Shown here one piece after another: positions 52,720-62,721 of a stretch of DNA of 64,000 nt. This stretch comes from Janibacter hoylei PVAS-1 (GTDB lineage: Bacteria; Actinomycetota; Actinomycetes; Actinomycetales; Dermatophilaceae): contig NZ_ALWX01000014.1 in the NCBI RefSeq assembly GCF_000297495.1, forward strand, positions 101,597 to 165,596, written 5' to 3'. The position numbers and the translations under genes were made by a program. The notes under the pieces were generated by a model. The model was not told the DNA's origin. It saw only the letters and a list, made by a program, of their open reading frames with translations, and ran no database searches. Position 1 is the first letter of the stretch, and every line of letters starts with the position of its first letter.

Positions 52720-53547
52720 ACCGTGACCTTGGGCGAGAGCTGCGCGTAGATCTTGTCGCCGATGCCGCTCACCTCACCGAGCTCCTCGACCGCCGTGAAG
52801 CGTCCGTGCTCGGTGCGCCAGTCGAGGATCCGCTGGGCGAGCACCGGTCCCACGCCCGGCAGGGTCTCGAGCGTCGCCAGGTCGGCGGTGTTGAGGTCAA
52901 CGAGGCCGCCCGTGCCCGGGGCTGCGCCACCACCTGCCCCGGGTGCGCCCGCTGGAGCCCCCGACGCGTCGGGTGCTCCCGGGGCCGCCGTCACGGTCTC
53001 CCCCGGGCGGGGCACGACGACCTGCTCGCCGTCGACGAGCGGTCGCGCGAGGTTGACCCCCGTGAGGTCGGCGCGCGAGGTGGTGCCACCGGCCTCGTCG
53101 AGCGCTGCGCCCACACGCGAGCCCGCCGGCAGCGTCACCACACCCGGTCGCTCCACCTGCCCGACGACGTGCACGGTGACCTCCGCGCTCGACGGGCTCC
53201 CCACCCCTGACACGGCACCTGGGGAGGTGGCGCCACCCGAGGCGAAGGGAGAGCCGCCGGCCGAGGCCCCCGACGTCCTCGCCCTCCGCTCCGACGTCCC
53301 CGGTCCCCGACGTCGCCGCCGGCTGCGGAGCCACGGCCTGCGGCTGTGCGTCGCCCCGCGCCAGCAGATATCGACCGCCGAGCATCGCCACGGCGAGCGC
53401 GACGACGAGGGCCACCCCGAGCACCGCCTGACGCCCCACGACGTAGCGCCCCGTCGCGAGGGTTGGTGGCAGCTCGAGCGGTCGACGTGGCCGGTCCTCC
53501 TCGAGGATCTCGGCCACCCGGGCGGAGGGTTCACTGGCACGACTCAT
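52716..53547 (-). pseudogene. comEA: ComEA-like DNA-binding protein, frameshifted
   Basis: ATG at 53547 (MSRASEPSARVAEILEEDRP). One N-terminal membrane helix (VVGRQAVLGVALVVALAVAM) is in the first frame. At a run of five C on the plus strand (53267-53271) the frame changes; with one base fewer it continues ASAGGSPFASGGATSPGAVS, a SLBB domain (TVHVVGQVERPGVVTLPAGS) and the helix-hairpin-helix DLNTADLATLETLPGVGPVL. Corrected length is 276 residues. It would bind incoming DNA outside the membrane for ComEC. A sequencing error is likely. Confidence 0.88.
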
Positions 53548-53675
53548 GCCTGCGACGCTAGGCAGGTCGGGCCGTGCCGACCCGGGTCAGTGCGACGGTG
53601 TGGACGAGCGCCCGACCCAGCCCGGACCTGTGCACCAGCGGGCCCGCCCCGCTCTGCTCAGTCGGCTCAGTCGGC

Positions 53676-54531
53676 TCAGTCGCGGCAGCGGGGCACGACG
53701 GCGACGCCGATGGTCCCCAGACCCACGTGGGCGGCCACGACGGCGCTGAGCGTCGTCGTCTCGACGTGACCGTCAACGGTGGCTGCCAGCGCACTCCCCA
53801 GTGCGGCGGCCCGCTCGTCGCCGTCGATGTGCTGGACCGCGACCTCGACCCCGTCGGCCCAGTCCGGCAGGTCGCGGCAGGCCTCCTCGGTCAGCGCCTG
53901 CAGCCGGGCGATCGCACGACCGGCGGTGCGCACCCGCTCGAGGGGCTCGACCTGCCCGTCGACGACGTGGAGCACCGGCTTGACCGCCAGCGCCGACCCG
54001 AGCAGCGCCTGGGCGCCCCCGATCCGGCCACCACGACGCAGCCGGTCGAGGCTGTGCACGAGCAGGCGCACCGACGAGGCGCCGACCCGTCGCTCCAGCC
54101 GCTCGACGATCTCCGCCACGTCACGGCCAGCGGCCGCATCGCGGCTCGCCGAGATCGCGGCCAGCCCGACCGCCATGCCGATGGTGCGCGAGTCGACGAC
54201 GTGGACCGGCACCGGGGACTCCAGCGCCGCCGAGCGGGCCGAGTCGACGGTCCCCGACAGGGAGGAGCTCAGGTGCACCGAGACGATCGCGTCAGCTCCC
54301 CCCCTTCGCCGCCTGCTCGTAGGCCCGCAGGAAGGTGAGGGGCGAGGGACGTGAGGTGCTGATGTCGGCCTTGCGCCGCAGCCCGTCGACGACCCAGTCG
54401 ATGTCGGCATCGTCCTCGGCGCGGTCGCGGCCGTTGACGACCACGCGCAGGGGCACGGCGGTGATCCCGTGCTCGCTGCGCAGCTGCGGGCTCAGCGAGG
54501 TGGTCGAGTCGGTGACGACGGCGGTGCTCAC
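53676..54531 (-). pseudogene. DegV-family fatty-acid-binding protein, frameshifted
   Basis: ATG at 54531 (MSTAVVTDSTTSLSPQLRSE), the DegV N-terminus with the conserved DST. A C7 run at 54298-54304 ends the first frame at EQAAKGGS; removing one base continues it with ADAIVSVHLSSSLSGTVDSA (the S-S-L-S-G-T-x-x-S-A motif) and later VRLLVHSLDRLRRGGRIGGA and the end GLGTIGVAVVPRCRD. Corrected length is 284 residues. DegV proteins present bound fatty acids to fatty acid kinase in other Gram-positives. Downstream of leuS on the same strand. Confidence 0.88.
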
Positions 54532-54566
54532 CCGCCGAGGGTAGCGTCGCTCACCTGCGCGAACCC

Positions 54567-57461
54567 TCAGGCCGGGACGACGTTGACGAGCTTGGGCGCC
54601 CGGACGATGACCGTGCGGATGCCGCCCTCGGTCGCCGCCTTGATCTTGTCGCGGTCCAGGGCCAGCTCGCGCAGCTCGTCCTCACCGATGTCGCTCGGCA
54701 CCTCGACGCGGTCGCGGACCTTGCCCTTGATCTGGATGACGCAGGTGACGCTCGCCTCGACCATCTTGCTCTCGTCGGCGACGGGGAAGGGCTCCGCGCT
54801 CAGCGAGTGCTCGTGACCCAGCCGCGACCACAGCTCCTCGGCGAGGTGCGGCGCGATGGGCGCCACCATGAGCACGAGCGGCTCGACGGCGGCACGCGGC
54901 ACCTCCCCCAGCTTGGTCAGCGCGTTGTTGAGCTCGATGAGCCGCGCGATGGCGGTGTTGAAGCCCAGCGACGCGTAGTCGGCGCCGACCGCTGCGATCG
55001 TCTGGTGGAGCAGTCGCTCGGTCTGCGCGTCGAGCGCACCGTCGGTGACGCGGACCTCGCCGGTCTCCTCGTCGACGACATTGCGCCACAGCCGCTGCAG
55101 GAAGCGCTGGCTGCCGACGACGGCCCGGGTCTCCCACGGCTTGGACTGCTCGAGCGGGCCGAGCGACATCTCGTAGACGCGGAAGGTGTCGGCACCATAC
55201 TGCTCGTACATCTCGTCCGGACTCACCGCGTTTTTCAGCGACTTGCCGATCTTGCCGTACTCCTGGGTGACCGGCTGGCCCTGCCAAGTGAATCCCGTCG
55301 GCGCGCTCGCGTCCTCGACGACCTCGGCCGCCGGCACCGGCTGCCCGCGGTCGTCGCGGTAGGCGTGCGCCTGAATGTAGCCCTGCGAGAAGTACCGGCG
55401 GAAGGGCTCCTCGCTGCTCACGTGACCGAGGTCGAAGAGGATCTTGTGCCAGAAGCGGGCGTAGAGCAGGTGCAGCACCGCGTGCTCGACCCCGCCGATG
55501 TACAGGTCGACGCCACCCGGGTCGCGGGTGCCGGCTGGCGCGCCGGGCACCGGCGTCTCGCGCGGCCCGACCCAGTAGGCCTCGTTGGCCGGGTCGACGA
55601 GCGCCTCGTCGTTGGCCGGGTCGAGGTAGCGCAGGTAGTACCAGCAGGAGCCGGCCCAGTTGGGCATCGTGTTGGTCTCACGGCGGTAGCGACGCGGGCC
55701 GTCGCCGAGGTCGAGCTCGACCTCCACCCACTCCGTGGCCCGACCCAGGGGCGGCTCGGGCTGGCTGCTCGCGTCGTCCGGGTCGAAGGTCCGCGGGCTG
55801 TAGTCGTCGACCTCGGGCAGCTCGACGGGCAGCATCGACTCGGGGACGGCGTGCGCGACGCCGTCGTCGTCGAAGACGATCGGGAAGGGCTCGCCCCAGT
55901 AGCGCTGACGGGAGAAGAGCCAGTCGCGCAGCTTGTAGTTGACGGTGCCGCGACCGACTCCGTGCTCCTCGAGCCAGGTGGTGATCGCGGCCTTGCCCTC
56001 GGCGACGGTCAGACCATCGAGCGAGATGGAGTCGCTCACGGAGTTGATGATCTCGCCGTCGCCGCTCCAGGCACCCTCGTGCCCCTCGGGAGCGGCCACG
56101 GTCGGGATGATGTCGAGACCGAAGGCGGTCGCGTAGTCGAAGTCGCGCTGGTCACCCGACGGCACGGCCATGATCGCGCCGGTGCCGTACCCCATGAGGA
56201 CGTAGTCGGCGACGAAGACGGGGATGCGGGCACCGCTCACCGGGTTGGTCGCCCACCCGCCGGTGAAGACGCCCGTCTTGTCCTTGGTCTCGATCTGCCG
56301 CTCGACGTCGCTCTTGCGCCGGGCCTCCTCGCGGTAGGCCGACACCGCGGCGAAGGGGGTGTCCGCCCCACCCGTCCACGCGTCCAGCGTGCCCTCGGGC
56401 CAGCCGCCCTCCGGCACGAGCGCGTCGACGAGGGGGTGCTCCGGGGCGAGCACCATGAAGGTCGCGCCGAAGAGGGTGTCCGGGCGGGTCGTGAAGACCT
56501 CGATGGGGTGCTCGGCGCCGTCGGTGCCGGTCGCGGTGAAGATCACCTGGGCGCCCTCGCTGCGGCCGATCCAGTTGCGCTGCATCGCCTTGACCTTGTC
56601 CGGCCACTCGACCCGGTCGAGGTCGTCGGCGAGGCGGTCGGCGTAGGCGGTGATCCGCATCATCCACTGGCGCAGGTTGGTGCGGAAGACGGGGAAGTTG
56701 CCCCGCTCGGACCGGCCGTCGGAGGTGACCTCCTCGTTGGCCACGACCGAGCCCAGGCCCGGGGCCCAGTTGACCGGGGCCTCCGCCGAGTAGGCCAGGC
56801 GGTAGCCGTCGAGGACGTCGGACCGCTCCTTGGGCGACAGGTCCGCCCAGGTGCGGGTCTCCCCCTCCGGCAGGGGCCGCTCACCGGAGGCGAAGGCCTC
56901 GACGAGCTCCGCGATGGGCCGGGCCCGGCCACGGCCCCCGTCGGGCCGCACGGCGTCCTCGTCGTACCAGGCGTTGAAGATCTGCAGGAAGATCCACTGC
57001 GTCCAGCGGTAGTAGTCCGGGTCGATCGTCGCGAAGGCGCGCCGGTCGTCGTGCCCCAGGCCGAGGCGACGCAGCTGGCGGCGCATCGTGTCCATGTTGG
57101 CCTCGGTGGTCACCCGCGGGTGCTGACCGGTCTGGACGGCGAACTGCTCGGCGGGCAGGCCGAAGGCGTCGTAGCCGAGGCAGTGCAGCACGTTCTTGCC
57201 GAGCATCCGCTGGTAGCGCGCGTAGACGTCGGTGGCGATGTACCCCAAGGGGTGACCGACGTGCAGACCCGCCCCCGAGGGGTAGGGGAACATGTCGAGG
57301 ATCAGCTGGTGGCCCTCGTGCTGCTGCACCCGCTCCGGCTCGGCCCACGGACCGGCGGGGTTGGGGGCGCGGAAGGTGCCGAGCTCCTCCCAGCGGTCCT
57401 GCCAGCCGGTCTCGATCCGGCCGGCCATCTCCGCGGTGTAGCGGTAGGGCGTCTCGCTCAT
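54567..57461 (-). CDS. leuS: Leucyl-tRNA synthetase
   Basis: 964 residues. Class I signature HVGHPLGY (HIGH) after [10 protein letters not shown] (about residue 60); editing domain with [19 protein letters not shown] and the [20 protein letters not shown] motif; the KMSKS loop is the variant [12 protein letters not shown] (about 735-746), common in actinobacteria. C-terminal anticodon-binding region and a last [15 protein letters not shown] domain. Essential; charges tRNA-Leu. Position beside degV, comEA and comEC is the usual actinobacterial order. Confidence 0.97.
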   Translation of the reverse strand: MSETPYRYTAEMAGRIETGWQDRWEELGTFRAPNPAGPWAEPERVQQHEGHQLILDMFPYPSGAGLHVGHPLGYIATDVYARYQRMLGKNVLHCLGYDAFGLPAEQFAVQTGQHPRVTTEANMDTMRRQLRRLGLGHDDRRAFATIDPDYYRWTQWIFLQIFNAWYDEDAVRPDGGRGRARPIAELVEAFASGERPLPEGETRTWADLSPKERSDVLDGYRLAYSAEAPVNWAPGLGSVVANEEVTSDGRSERGNFPVFRTNLRQWMMRITAYADRLADDLDRVEWPDKVKAMQRNWIGRSEGAQVIFTATGTDGAEHPIEVFTTRPDTLFGATFMVLAPEHPLVDALVPEGGWPEGTLDAWTGGADTPFAAVSAYREEARRKSDVERQIETKDKTGVFTGGWATNPVSGARIPVFVADYVLMGYGTGAIMAVPSGDQRDFDYATAFGLDIIPTVAAPEGHEGAWSGDGEIINSVSDSISLDGLTVAEGKAAITTWLEEHGVGRGTVNYKLRDWLFSRQRYWGEPFPIVFDDDGVAHAVPESMLPVELPEVDDYSPRTFDPDDASSQPEPPLGRATEWVEVELDLGDGPRRYRRETNTMPNWAGSCWYYLRYLDPANDEALVDPANEAYWVGPRETPVPGAPAGTRDPGGVDLYIGGVEHAVLHLLYARFWHKILFDLGHVSSEEPFRRYFSQGYIQAHAYRDDRGQPVPAAEVVEDASAPTGFTWQGQPVTQEYGKIGKSLKNAVSPDEMYEQYGADTFRVYEMSLGPLEQSKPWETRAVVGSQRFLQRLWRNVVDEETGEVRVTDGALDAQTERLLHQTIAAVGADYASLGFNTAIARLIELNNALTKLGEVPRAAVEPLVLMVAPIAPHLAEELWSRLGHEHSLSAEPFPVADESKMVEASVTCVIQIKGKVRDRVEVPSDIGEDELRELALDRDKIKAATEGGIRTVIVRAPKLVNVVPA

Positions 57462-57500
57462 CTGTGGTGCTTCTCCCGGGGTTGACGATCGGGCTTCAGA

Positions 57501-58154
57501 CTACTTGTCGTCCGTCCGGGCCTGTGCCAGCGCATCGGTGATGCCGGGCTCCACGTCCCCGAGGACGGGGTCGCGACGGCTGAGCACGTCGAGCGCCGCC
57601 TTGACGTTGGCGAGGTACTCGCGCTGCTCGCCCGCGCGGTAGGGGCCGGCGAAGCGGCGCGCGCGGTCGTCCCCCACCCCGACCGTGTCCAGGCCGATGG
57701 CGTTGCAGACCGCGACCGCGCGGGGCACGTGGTAGCTCTGCGAGACGATGATCGCGTCGGGGACCTCGAAGATCCGCTTGGCCCGCACGCAGGTGTCGTA
57801 GGTGTCGCGCCCGGCGAAGTCCATGACGACCCGGTCGGTCGGGACACCCGCCTCGACGAGGTGGTCGCGCATGGCGGTCGGCTCGTCATAGGAGTGCGTC
57901 CGGTTGTCGCCGCTGACGAGGATCGCGTCGACGCTGCCCTGCTCGTACAACCGACGAGCGATGTCCAGCCGATCCTCGAGGAAGGGGGTGGGCCGGCCCT
58001 CCTCGGTCAGCCCGGCACCGAGGACTATCGCCACCGAGCGGTCGGGTGCGTCGGCGAGCCCGTGGACCTGCCCCGACGCGCTGCGCGCGACCCAGACGTT
58101 GGGTGCCCCGACCGCGATAACGGCGAGCGCCACGACGCCCCCAGGGCCCACCAC
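57501..58154 (-). CDS. SanA/YdcF-like DUF218 membrane protein
   Basis: 217 residues from a GTG at 58154; family marks are SVAIVLGAGLTEEGRPTPFL and LVSGDNRTHSYDEPTAMRDH, then FAGRDTYDTCVRAKRIF and IIVSQSYHVPRAV. The N-terminus may be wrong: if one base is added in the C5 run at 58138-58142, an ATG at 58177 gives MELRGRRGWWALGGVVALAV, a basic and hydrophobic anchor much more typical of SanA proteins. Envelope protein; role in the actinobacteria unknown. DUF218 members in E. coli affect peptidoglycan precursor or envelope barrier function. Confidence 0.85.
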   Translation of the reverse strand: MVGPGGVVALAVIAVGAPNVWVARSASGQVHGLADAPDRSVAIVLGAGLTEEGRPTPFLEDRLDIARRLYEQGSVDAILVSGDNRTHSYDEPTAMRDHLVEAGVPTDRVVMDFAGRDTYDTCVRAKRIFEVPDAIIVSQSYHVPRAVAVCNAIGLDTVGVGDDRARRFAGPYRAGEQREYLANVKAALDVLSRRDPVLGDVEPGITDALAQARTDDK

Positions 58155-58206
58155 CCGCGTCGTCCCCTCAGCTCCATGCCCGCAACCTAGTGCCTAGGGT
58201 GTGGCC

Positions 58207-59052
58207 ATGAGCGCGCCCGATCTCCCGGAGATCATCGACATCCACACCCACTTCATGCCCCAGCGGGTGCTGGACAAGGTGTGGGCCTACTTCGACTCGG
58301 CCGGGCCCCTCATCGGGCGGCCGTGGCCGATCACCTACCGCGAGGACGAAGGGGGCCGCCTGGCTGCCCTGCGGGCGCTGGGTGTGCGCGCCTTCACCTC
58401 GCTGAACTACGCCCACCGCCCCGCGATGGCGCAGTGGCTCAACGACTGGTCGAGCGAGTTCGCAGCCAAGCACGACGACGTCCTGCACTCCGCGACCTTC
58501 TACCCCGAGCCCGGTGCCGCGGACTACACGGCGGCCGCGATCGAGGCGGGTGCGCGGATCTTCAAGGCGCACGTGCAGGTCGGTGACTACTCGCTGGCCG
58601 ACCCGCTCCTGGACGACGTGTGGCCGGTGCTGGAGCGCAGCCGCACCCCGATCGTCATGCACGCGGGCAACGGCCCGGCACCCGGCCGCTTCACGGGGCC
58701 GGAGTCCGTCCGGGACCTGCTGCAGCGCCACCCGGGTCTCGTGCTCGTCATCGCCCACATGGGCATGCCCGACTACGGCGACTTCCTCGACATCTGCGCC
58801 GAGCACCCCGATGTGCACCTCGACACGACGATGGCCTTCACGGACTTCACCCAGGCCACGTCACCCTTCCCCCGCGAGCGCATGGACGACCTCGTCGCGC
58901 TCGGCGACCGGGTGCTCTTCGGCAGCGACTTCCCCAACATCCCCTACCCTTACGAGCACGCGGTGGACGCGGTCCGCCGGCTTGGCCTGGGCGAGGACTG
59001 GGAGCGCAAGGCGTTGCACGACAATGCTGCTCGGCTCTTCGGGATCCGCTGA
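58207..59052 (+). CDS. Amidohydrolase-2 family metal hydrolase
   Basis: 281 residues, ATG 58207 (a GTG six bases earlier is possible). TIM-barrel features: IIDIHTHFMPQRVLDKVW (the HxH metal site), KAHVQVGDY, MHAGNGP with the metal His, VIAHMGMPDYGDFL, and GSDFPNIPYPYEHAV with the metal Asp. The family includes decarboxylases and lactonases; the substrate is unknown. Single gene, divergent from the DUF218 gene. Confidence 0.92.
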   Translation: MSAPDLPEIIDIHTHFMPQRVLDKVWAYFDSAGPLIGRPWPITYREDEGGRLAALRALGVRAFTSLNYAHRPAMAQWLNDWSSEFAAKHDDVLHSATFYPEPGAADYTAAAIEAGARIFKAHVQVGDYSLADPLLDDVWPVLERSRTPIVMHAGNGPAPGRFTGPESVRDLLQRHPGLVLVIAHMGMPDYGDFLDICAEHPDVHLDTTMAFTDFTQATSPFPRERMDDLVALGDRVLFGSDFPNIPYPYEHAVDAVRRLGLGEDWERKALHDNAARLFGIR

Positions 59053-59070
59053 CGGTCTGCCGCGCGTCGC

Positions 59071-59502
59071 TCAGCTGCGCAGGTGGGACAGCACGATGCC
59101 GACGGGGATGCTCACAGCGAGCACCAGCAGCATCGCGCGGTAGGCCAGCGCGGCCGCTGCCGGCACTCGTGCGACTCGTGCTCGCAGTGCGAGGACCAGG
59201 GCGACGACGAGCAGCACCGACCCGAGGTCGACGAGCAGCGGAGTCGTGACGAGGGTGCCGCCGATGACCAGGAGGCTGCCGAGGTTCCACCCGGCCACCT
59301 GCACCCAACCGACCCGGTCACTCGTGGCGTCGACCGCTCGCAACCGACCCATGACGTACTGGGCCACACCGACGACGAGTACGAGATAGGCCGCAGCCCA
59401 GCTCCCCTTCGCCCAGTCCATCGGCCCGGTGACGGCCGCGACGAGTCCACCGAGGACGACACCCAGCGCGCCGAGGGCGACGAGCGTGCGAGCAGGAGTC
59501 AC
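59071..59502 (-). CDS. Four-helix membrane protein of unknown function
   Basis: 143 residues from a GTG start at 59502 that overlaps the cupin stop in GTGA. Hydrophobic segments at about 5-27, 36-52, 70-105 and 115-138 (LVALGALGVVLGGLVAAVTG; AAYLVLVVGVAQYVMG; GSLLVIGGTLVTTPLLVDLG; AMLLVLAVSIPVGIVL). Coupled translation with the cupin gene suggests a shared role. No family recognised. Confidence 0.85.
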   Translation of the reverse strand: MTPARTLVALGALGVVLGGLVAAVTGPMDWAKGSWAAAYLVLVVGVAQYVMGRLRAVDATSDRVGWVQVAGWNLGSLLVIGGTLVTTPLLVDLGSVLLVVALVLALRARVARVPAAAALAYRAMLLVLAVSIPVGIVLSHLRS

Positions 59503-59831
59503 GCCCCGGTGCCGACGCTCAGCAGCACGACGGCGTCCTCCAGTGCCAGCAGGTCGTGACGGGCTGGCGGGATGATGAGCAGCTCGCCCGCGCCGCCCTC
59601 CCAGGTCTCCTCCCCGGCGGTCAGCCGCACCCGACCCTGCAGGACCTGCAGCGTCGCCTCCCGCGGACTGTCGTGCTCGGCGAGGGCCTTGTCCTGCAGC
59701 AGGGCGATGAGCGTCTGGCGCAGCACGAAGTCATGGTGCCCGTGGACCGTCACGGCGCTGCGCCCCGCGGACCCCTCTCGCGCCTTGCCCAGGTGCTCCT
59801 GCGCCAGCTCGGTCAACGACAGCGATTCCAC
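59499..59831 (-). CDS. Small cupin protein
   Basis: The start is set at GTG 59831 because AAGGAG is seven bases upstream; the longer frame lacks such a site. 110 residues. A cupin_2-like barrel: [60 protein letters not shown]. The usual metal His are partly present (EHDSP, PPARHDL). It may sense or bind a small molecule. Divergent from the 65-residue gene. Confidence 0.85.
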   Translation of the reverse strand: MESLSLTELAQEHLGKAREGSAGRSAVTVHGHHDFVLRQTLIALLQDKALAEHDSPREATLQVLQGRVRLTAGEETWEGGAGELLIIPPARHDLLALEDAVVLLSVGTGA

Positions 59832-59898
59832 GACGACTCCTTCGACGGGGGATGTGCCCTCCCATCGTGCACCCTCACGGAGCCGGTACGTTGCCGTC

Positions 59899-60096
59899 AT
59901 GGGTCAACAACAGCGTGCGATCTCCTTCCTCCGTGTCCCCGAGGCCGCCGACCTGGAGCCGATGCGCGAGGCCTGTCTGGACGACCACGAGATCCTCGAG
60001 GCGGTCCAGGTGATCGGGATGTTCAACATGACCAACCGCGTCTCGAGCGCTCTGGGCATGGTCCCCAACCACGAGTACCACTCGCAGGCCCGCTGA
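59899..60096 (+). CDS. 65-residue fragment-like protein, C-terminal AhpD/CMD-type
   Basis: Starts [20 protein letters not shown]. The sequence [20 protein letters not shown] and [18 protein letters not shown] match the C-terminal part of peroxidase-related carboxymuconolactone-decarboxylase-like proteins (about 180-200 residues). The CxxC catalytic domain is absent and nothing upstream on this strand supplies it. It may be a remnant, or a small protein kept for another use. It has its own ATG and a plausible spacing from the cupin gene. Confidence 0.6.
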   Translation: MGQQQRAISFLRVPEAADLEPMREACLDDHEILEAVQVIGMFNMTNRVSSALGMVPNHEYHSQAR

Positions 60097-60099
60097 GCC

Positions 60100-60648
60100 T
60101 CACTCCTCGTCGAGGCTCACTCCTTCGTCGGCGGTGCCCGGGTAGGTCAGACGGGTGCCGTCGACGACGGCGAAGGAGGTCAGCGTGTGCTCCTTGGGCG
60201 CGCCGTCCCCGATGATGTCCAGGACGGTGACGCCCCGCACGAGCAGCGCGTCACCGACGAGCGAGCGGTGGCAGCGCCACGGCACTGCCTCGGCACACAT
60301 GATGACCGGCGACTCCTCCTCGGCGATCTCCAGCAGCCGGGTCAGACCCCGCTCGAACTCCTCGGTGCCCATGTGGTCGGCGTAGCCCTGGAAGGATGCG
60401 TTGCGCCACTGCGTGTTGACCGAGTCCGGTCGGCGCTTGCGCAGTCCGCCCAGCTCCTTGACGTACGTGTAGCCGAGACCCGCCTGCGCCAGGGACGCCT
60501 CGAGCGCGTCGTGCCAGTACTGCGGGTTGTGCCGCGACTTGGGCACGGTGCGGATGTCCACGACACGCGTGATGCCGAGCCCGCGCAGCCGCGCGATGAA
60601 CTCGTCGATGGGGCGGGTCGAGTGACCGATCGTGTGGACGGTGCTCAC
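60100..60648 (-). CDS. DUF488 family protein
   Basis: GTG at 60648 (MSTVHTIGHSTRPIDEFIAR), 182 residues. DUF488 marks: TIGHS, VVDIRTVPKSRHNPQYWHDA, YTYVKELGGLRKRRPDSVNT and the Cys motif VIMCAEAVPWRCHRSLVGDA. The conserved Cys and Arg suggest an enzyme, but none is proven. Convergent with the 65-residue gene, 3 bp between stops, and 7 bp after the BenE-type gene. Confidence 0.92.
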   Translation of the reverse strand: MSTVHTIGHSTRPIDEFIARLRGLGITRVVDIRTVPKSRHNPQYWHDALEASLAQAGLGYTYVKELGGLRKRRPDSVNTQWRNASFQGYADHMGTEEFERGLTRLLEIAEEESPVIMCAEAVPWRCHRSLVGDALLVRGVTVLDIIGDGAPKEHTLTSFAVVDGTRLTYPGTADEGVSLDEE

Positions 60649-60655
60649 CCCCTCA

Positions 60656-61828
60656 TCATGCACGCGCGCGGTGCGAGCGCAAGACACCCCTGACGACCAG
60701 GCCCGCGACGATGGCCCAGAAGGCGGCGCTGATGCCGGCGATGGCAATCCCCGAGGCGGCCATGACGAAGGTGGTGACAGCCGGGACGTGGTCCGCGGGC
60801 TCGGCGAGGGCTGCCCTGAGCGAGACCGCGAGCGTCCCCACGAGAGCCAGCCCGGCGACGGCCGGGACGACACCCTCGGGGGCCAGGGAGACAAGGGTGG
60901 CGAAGGCCGCGGAGGCGATGCCGATCGGGACGAGGAGCACGCCAGAGGTCACGCTGGCGATCCAGCGACGCGAGGTGTCCTCCCCGGCCTCCGGACCGGC
61001 CGCGAGAGCAGCACTGATCGCCGCGAGGTTGATGCCGTGACCGCCTGCCGGTGCGCCGACGATCGTGCCGACACCGGTGACGAGCATCGAGCGCTGCCAC
61101 GGCACCTCGTAGCCGAAGCCGCGCATCACCGCCATGCCCGGGACATTCTGCGAGGCCATCGTCACGAGGTAGAGCGGGAGGGCGATGCCCACCAGTCCCC
61201 CGATGGTGAAGGCGGGCGCGGTCAGCTCCAGTCGCGGCACGAGGGCCGCGGCGTCCATGGGCGTTCCCATCGACGTGAGGTGGACGACGATGACGACGGC
61301 TGCAGCGACGAAGGCGAGGGGTGAGGCCCACCGGGGCAGGAAGCGCAGCGCGAGGACCCACACGAGCACGACGGGCCCGACCGCCCACGGGTTGGCGGCC
61401 ATGCCGGTCACCGGACCGAGGCACAGCTGCAGCACGATGCCGGCGAGCATCGCCTGCGCCACAGAGGCCGGGATCCGGGTGATGAGCGCGCCGAGGGCGG
61501 GGACGAGCCCGGTGGCGACGACGAGCGCGCCGGTGACGACGAAAGCACCCACGGCGGCCGGCCACCCGCCGTCGACGGCGCCGCTCGAGGCGAGCAGCGC
61601 GGCGCCCGGTGTGGACCAGGCGACGGTGATCGGCATGCGGGTCGTCACGGACAGCACGATCGAGCCCAGCCCCATGAGGATCGTGACGGCCAGCAACCCG
61701 CTGGCGGCCTGGGCGGGGGTGGCACCGACGGCGGTCAGGCCCTGCAGGACGACGACGAAGGCGCTGGTGAAGCCGACGAGGGCCGTGACGACTCCGGCCG
61801 CGACCGGGCGGCTGCTCTCCTGCGGCAT
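60656..61828 (-). CDS. benE: BenE-type benzoate/H+ symporter
   Basis: 390 residues from ATG 61828, about twelve membrane helices. The BenE pattern is seen in LVGFTSAFVVVLQGLTAVGA, PITVAWSTPGAALLASSGAV, VAQAMLAGIVLQLCLGPVTG and SQNVPGMAVMRGFGYEVPWQ, then VGAPAGGHGINLAAISAALA. It would import benzoate or a related aromatic acid with protons. No benzoate-degradation genes are visible nearby, so the substrate is uncertain. Confidence 0.9.
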   Translation of the reverse strand: MPQESSRPVAAGVVTALVGFTSAFVVVLQGLTAVGATPAQAASGLLAVTILMGLGSIVLSVTTRMPITVAWSTPGAALLASSGAVDGGWPAAVGAFVVTGALVVATGLVPALGALITRIPASVAQAMLAGIVLQLCLGPVTGMAANPWAVGPVVLVWVLALRFLPRWASPLAFVAAAVVIVVHLTSMGTPMDAAALVPRLELTAPAFTIGGLVGIALPLYLVTMASQNVPGMAVMRGFGYEVPWQRSMLVTGVGTIVGAPAGGHGINLAAISAALAAGPEAGEDTSRRWIASVTSGVLLVPIGIASAAFATLVSLAPEGVVPAVAGLALVGTLAVSLRAALAEPADHVPAVTTFVMAASGIAIAGISAAFWAIVAGLVVRGVLRSHRARA

Positions 61829-61847
61829 GCGCACACGCTAGACGGTG

Positions 61848-61885
61848 CGACGAAGGCCCGGACCTACTGGTCCGGGCCTTCGTCG
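61848..61885. terminator. Perfect 17-bp hairpin after tRNA-Ala
   Basis: Arms 61848-61864 and 61869-61885 are fully complementary with a 4-nt loop TACT. It lies 5 bp past the tRNA-Ala 3' end (minus strand) and upstream of the BenE-type gene, so it ends the tRNA transcript. Confidence 0.9.
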
Positions 61886-61890
61886 ACCAC

Positions 61891-61966
<76 letters not shown>

Positions 61967-62046
61967 GAGTGGGTTCCCCGTGAAGGGGACTGCGGAAGCA
62001 TACCCACATGCCCCCCTCCATCACCAAATCGGCGACGGCACTACGC

Positions 62047-62721
62047 TCATAGGCCTTCCGCGGAGGCATTCCACTGGGTGATCCGCCACCCTGCGCGCCC
62101 CTCCTCGAGGCTCGCCCAGTGGCAGTTGCCGAAGCCGCCGAGGACCCGCCAGGCCGTCGTCTGGTCGAGGCCGACGAGCTCGGCGACGAGCGAGCGGCCG
62201 GTGACGCCGTGGGTGGCGATGACGACGCACTCCCCCGGGTCCATCGAGGCGACGAGCTCGTCGAGAGCGCTCCGGGTGCGTCGGGCGACGTCCGCCAGGG
62301 ACTCGCCGTGGCCGCCGCGCTTGAAGTCCTCGCCGCTGATCAGCTTGTCGGCGTCCTGCGGGTACTGCGAGTACACCTGCGCGGCTGTGAGGCCCTGCCA
62401 GCCGCCCGCGTGGATCTCGCGCCAACGCTCGTCGAGCGCCACGGAGAGGCCACCGCTCGCCGCGGCGACCTCCTCCGCCGTGTCCCGGGCCCGCACGAGG
62501 TCGGACGAGACGACCCGGGTGGGCCGGAGGGAGGCGATGGCCGCCGCCGCGGCCCGCGCCTGCTCCCGCCCGAGGTCGGTGAGCTCGTGGTCGAGCTGCC
62601 CCTGCCAGATGCCCTTGAGGTTGGATCCGGTCTGGCCGTGCCGGAGCACGATGAGGCGACGGGGCTCCCCCTTCGACCCGGCGTCGGCCTCGGCGGACAG
62701 CCGTCGGGTCGTCTCGGTCAC
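62047..62721 (-). CDS. Histidine phosphatase (phosphoglycerate mutase-like)
   Basis: GTG at 62721, overlapping the rsfS stop (GTGA); 224 residues. Catalytic motif LIVLRHGQTGSNLKGIWQGQ (RHG), WREIHAGGWQGLT and CVVIATHGVTGRSLVAELVG with the second His. The family includes phosphoglycerate mutases and broad phosphatases; glucosyl-3-phosphoglycerate phosphatase is one role known for actinobacterial genes next to rsfS. The exact substrate is not fixed by sequence. Confidence 0.92.
   Translation of the reverse strand: MTETTRRLSAEADAGSKGEPRRLIVLRHGQTGSNLKGIWQGQLDHELTDLGREQARAAAAAIASLRPTRVVSSDLVRARDTAEEVAAASGGLSVALDERWREIHAGGWQGLTAAQVYSQYPQDADKLISGEDFKRGGHGESLADVARRTRSALDELVASMDPGECVVIATHGVTGRSLVAELVGLDQTTAWRVLGGFGNCHWASLEEGRAGWRITQWNASAEGL

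Noticed and set aside
54567..57461. Altered KMSKS motif in leuS (KIGKSLKN)
   Set aside because: This variant is usual in actinobacterial leucyl-tRNA synthetases and is not a defect.
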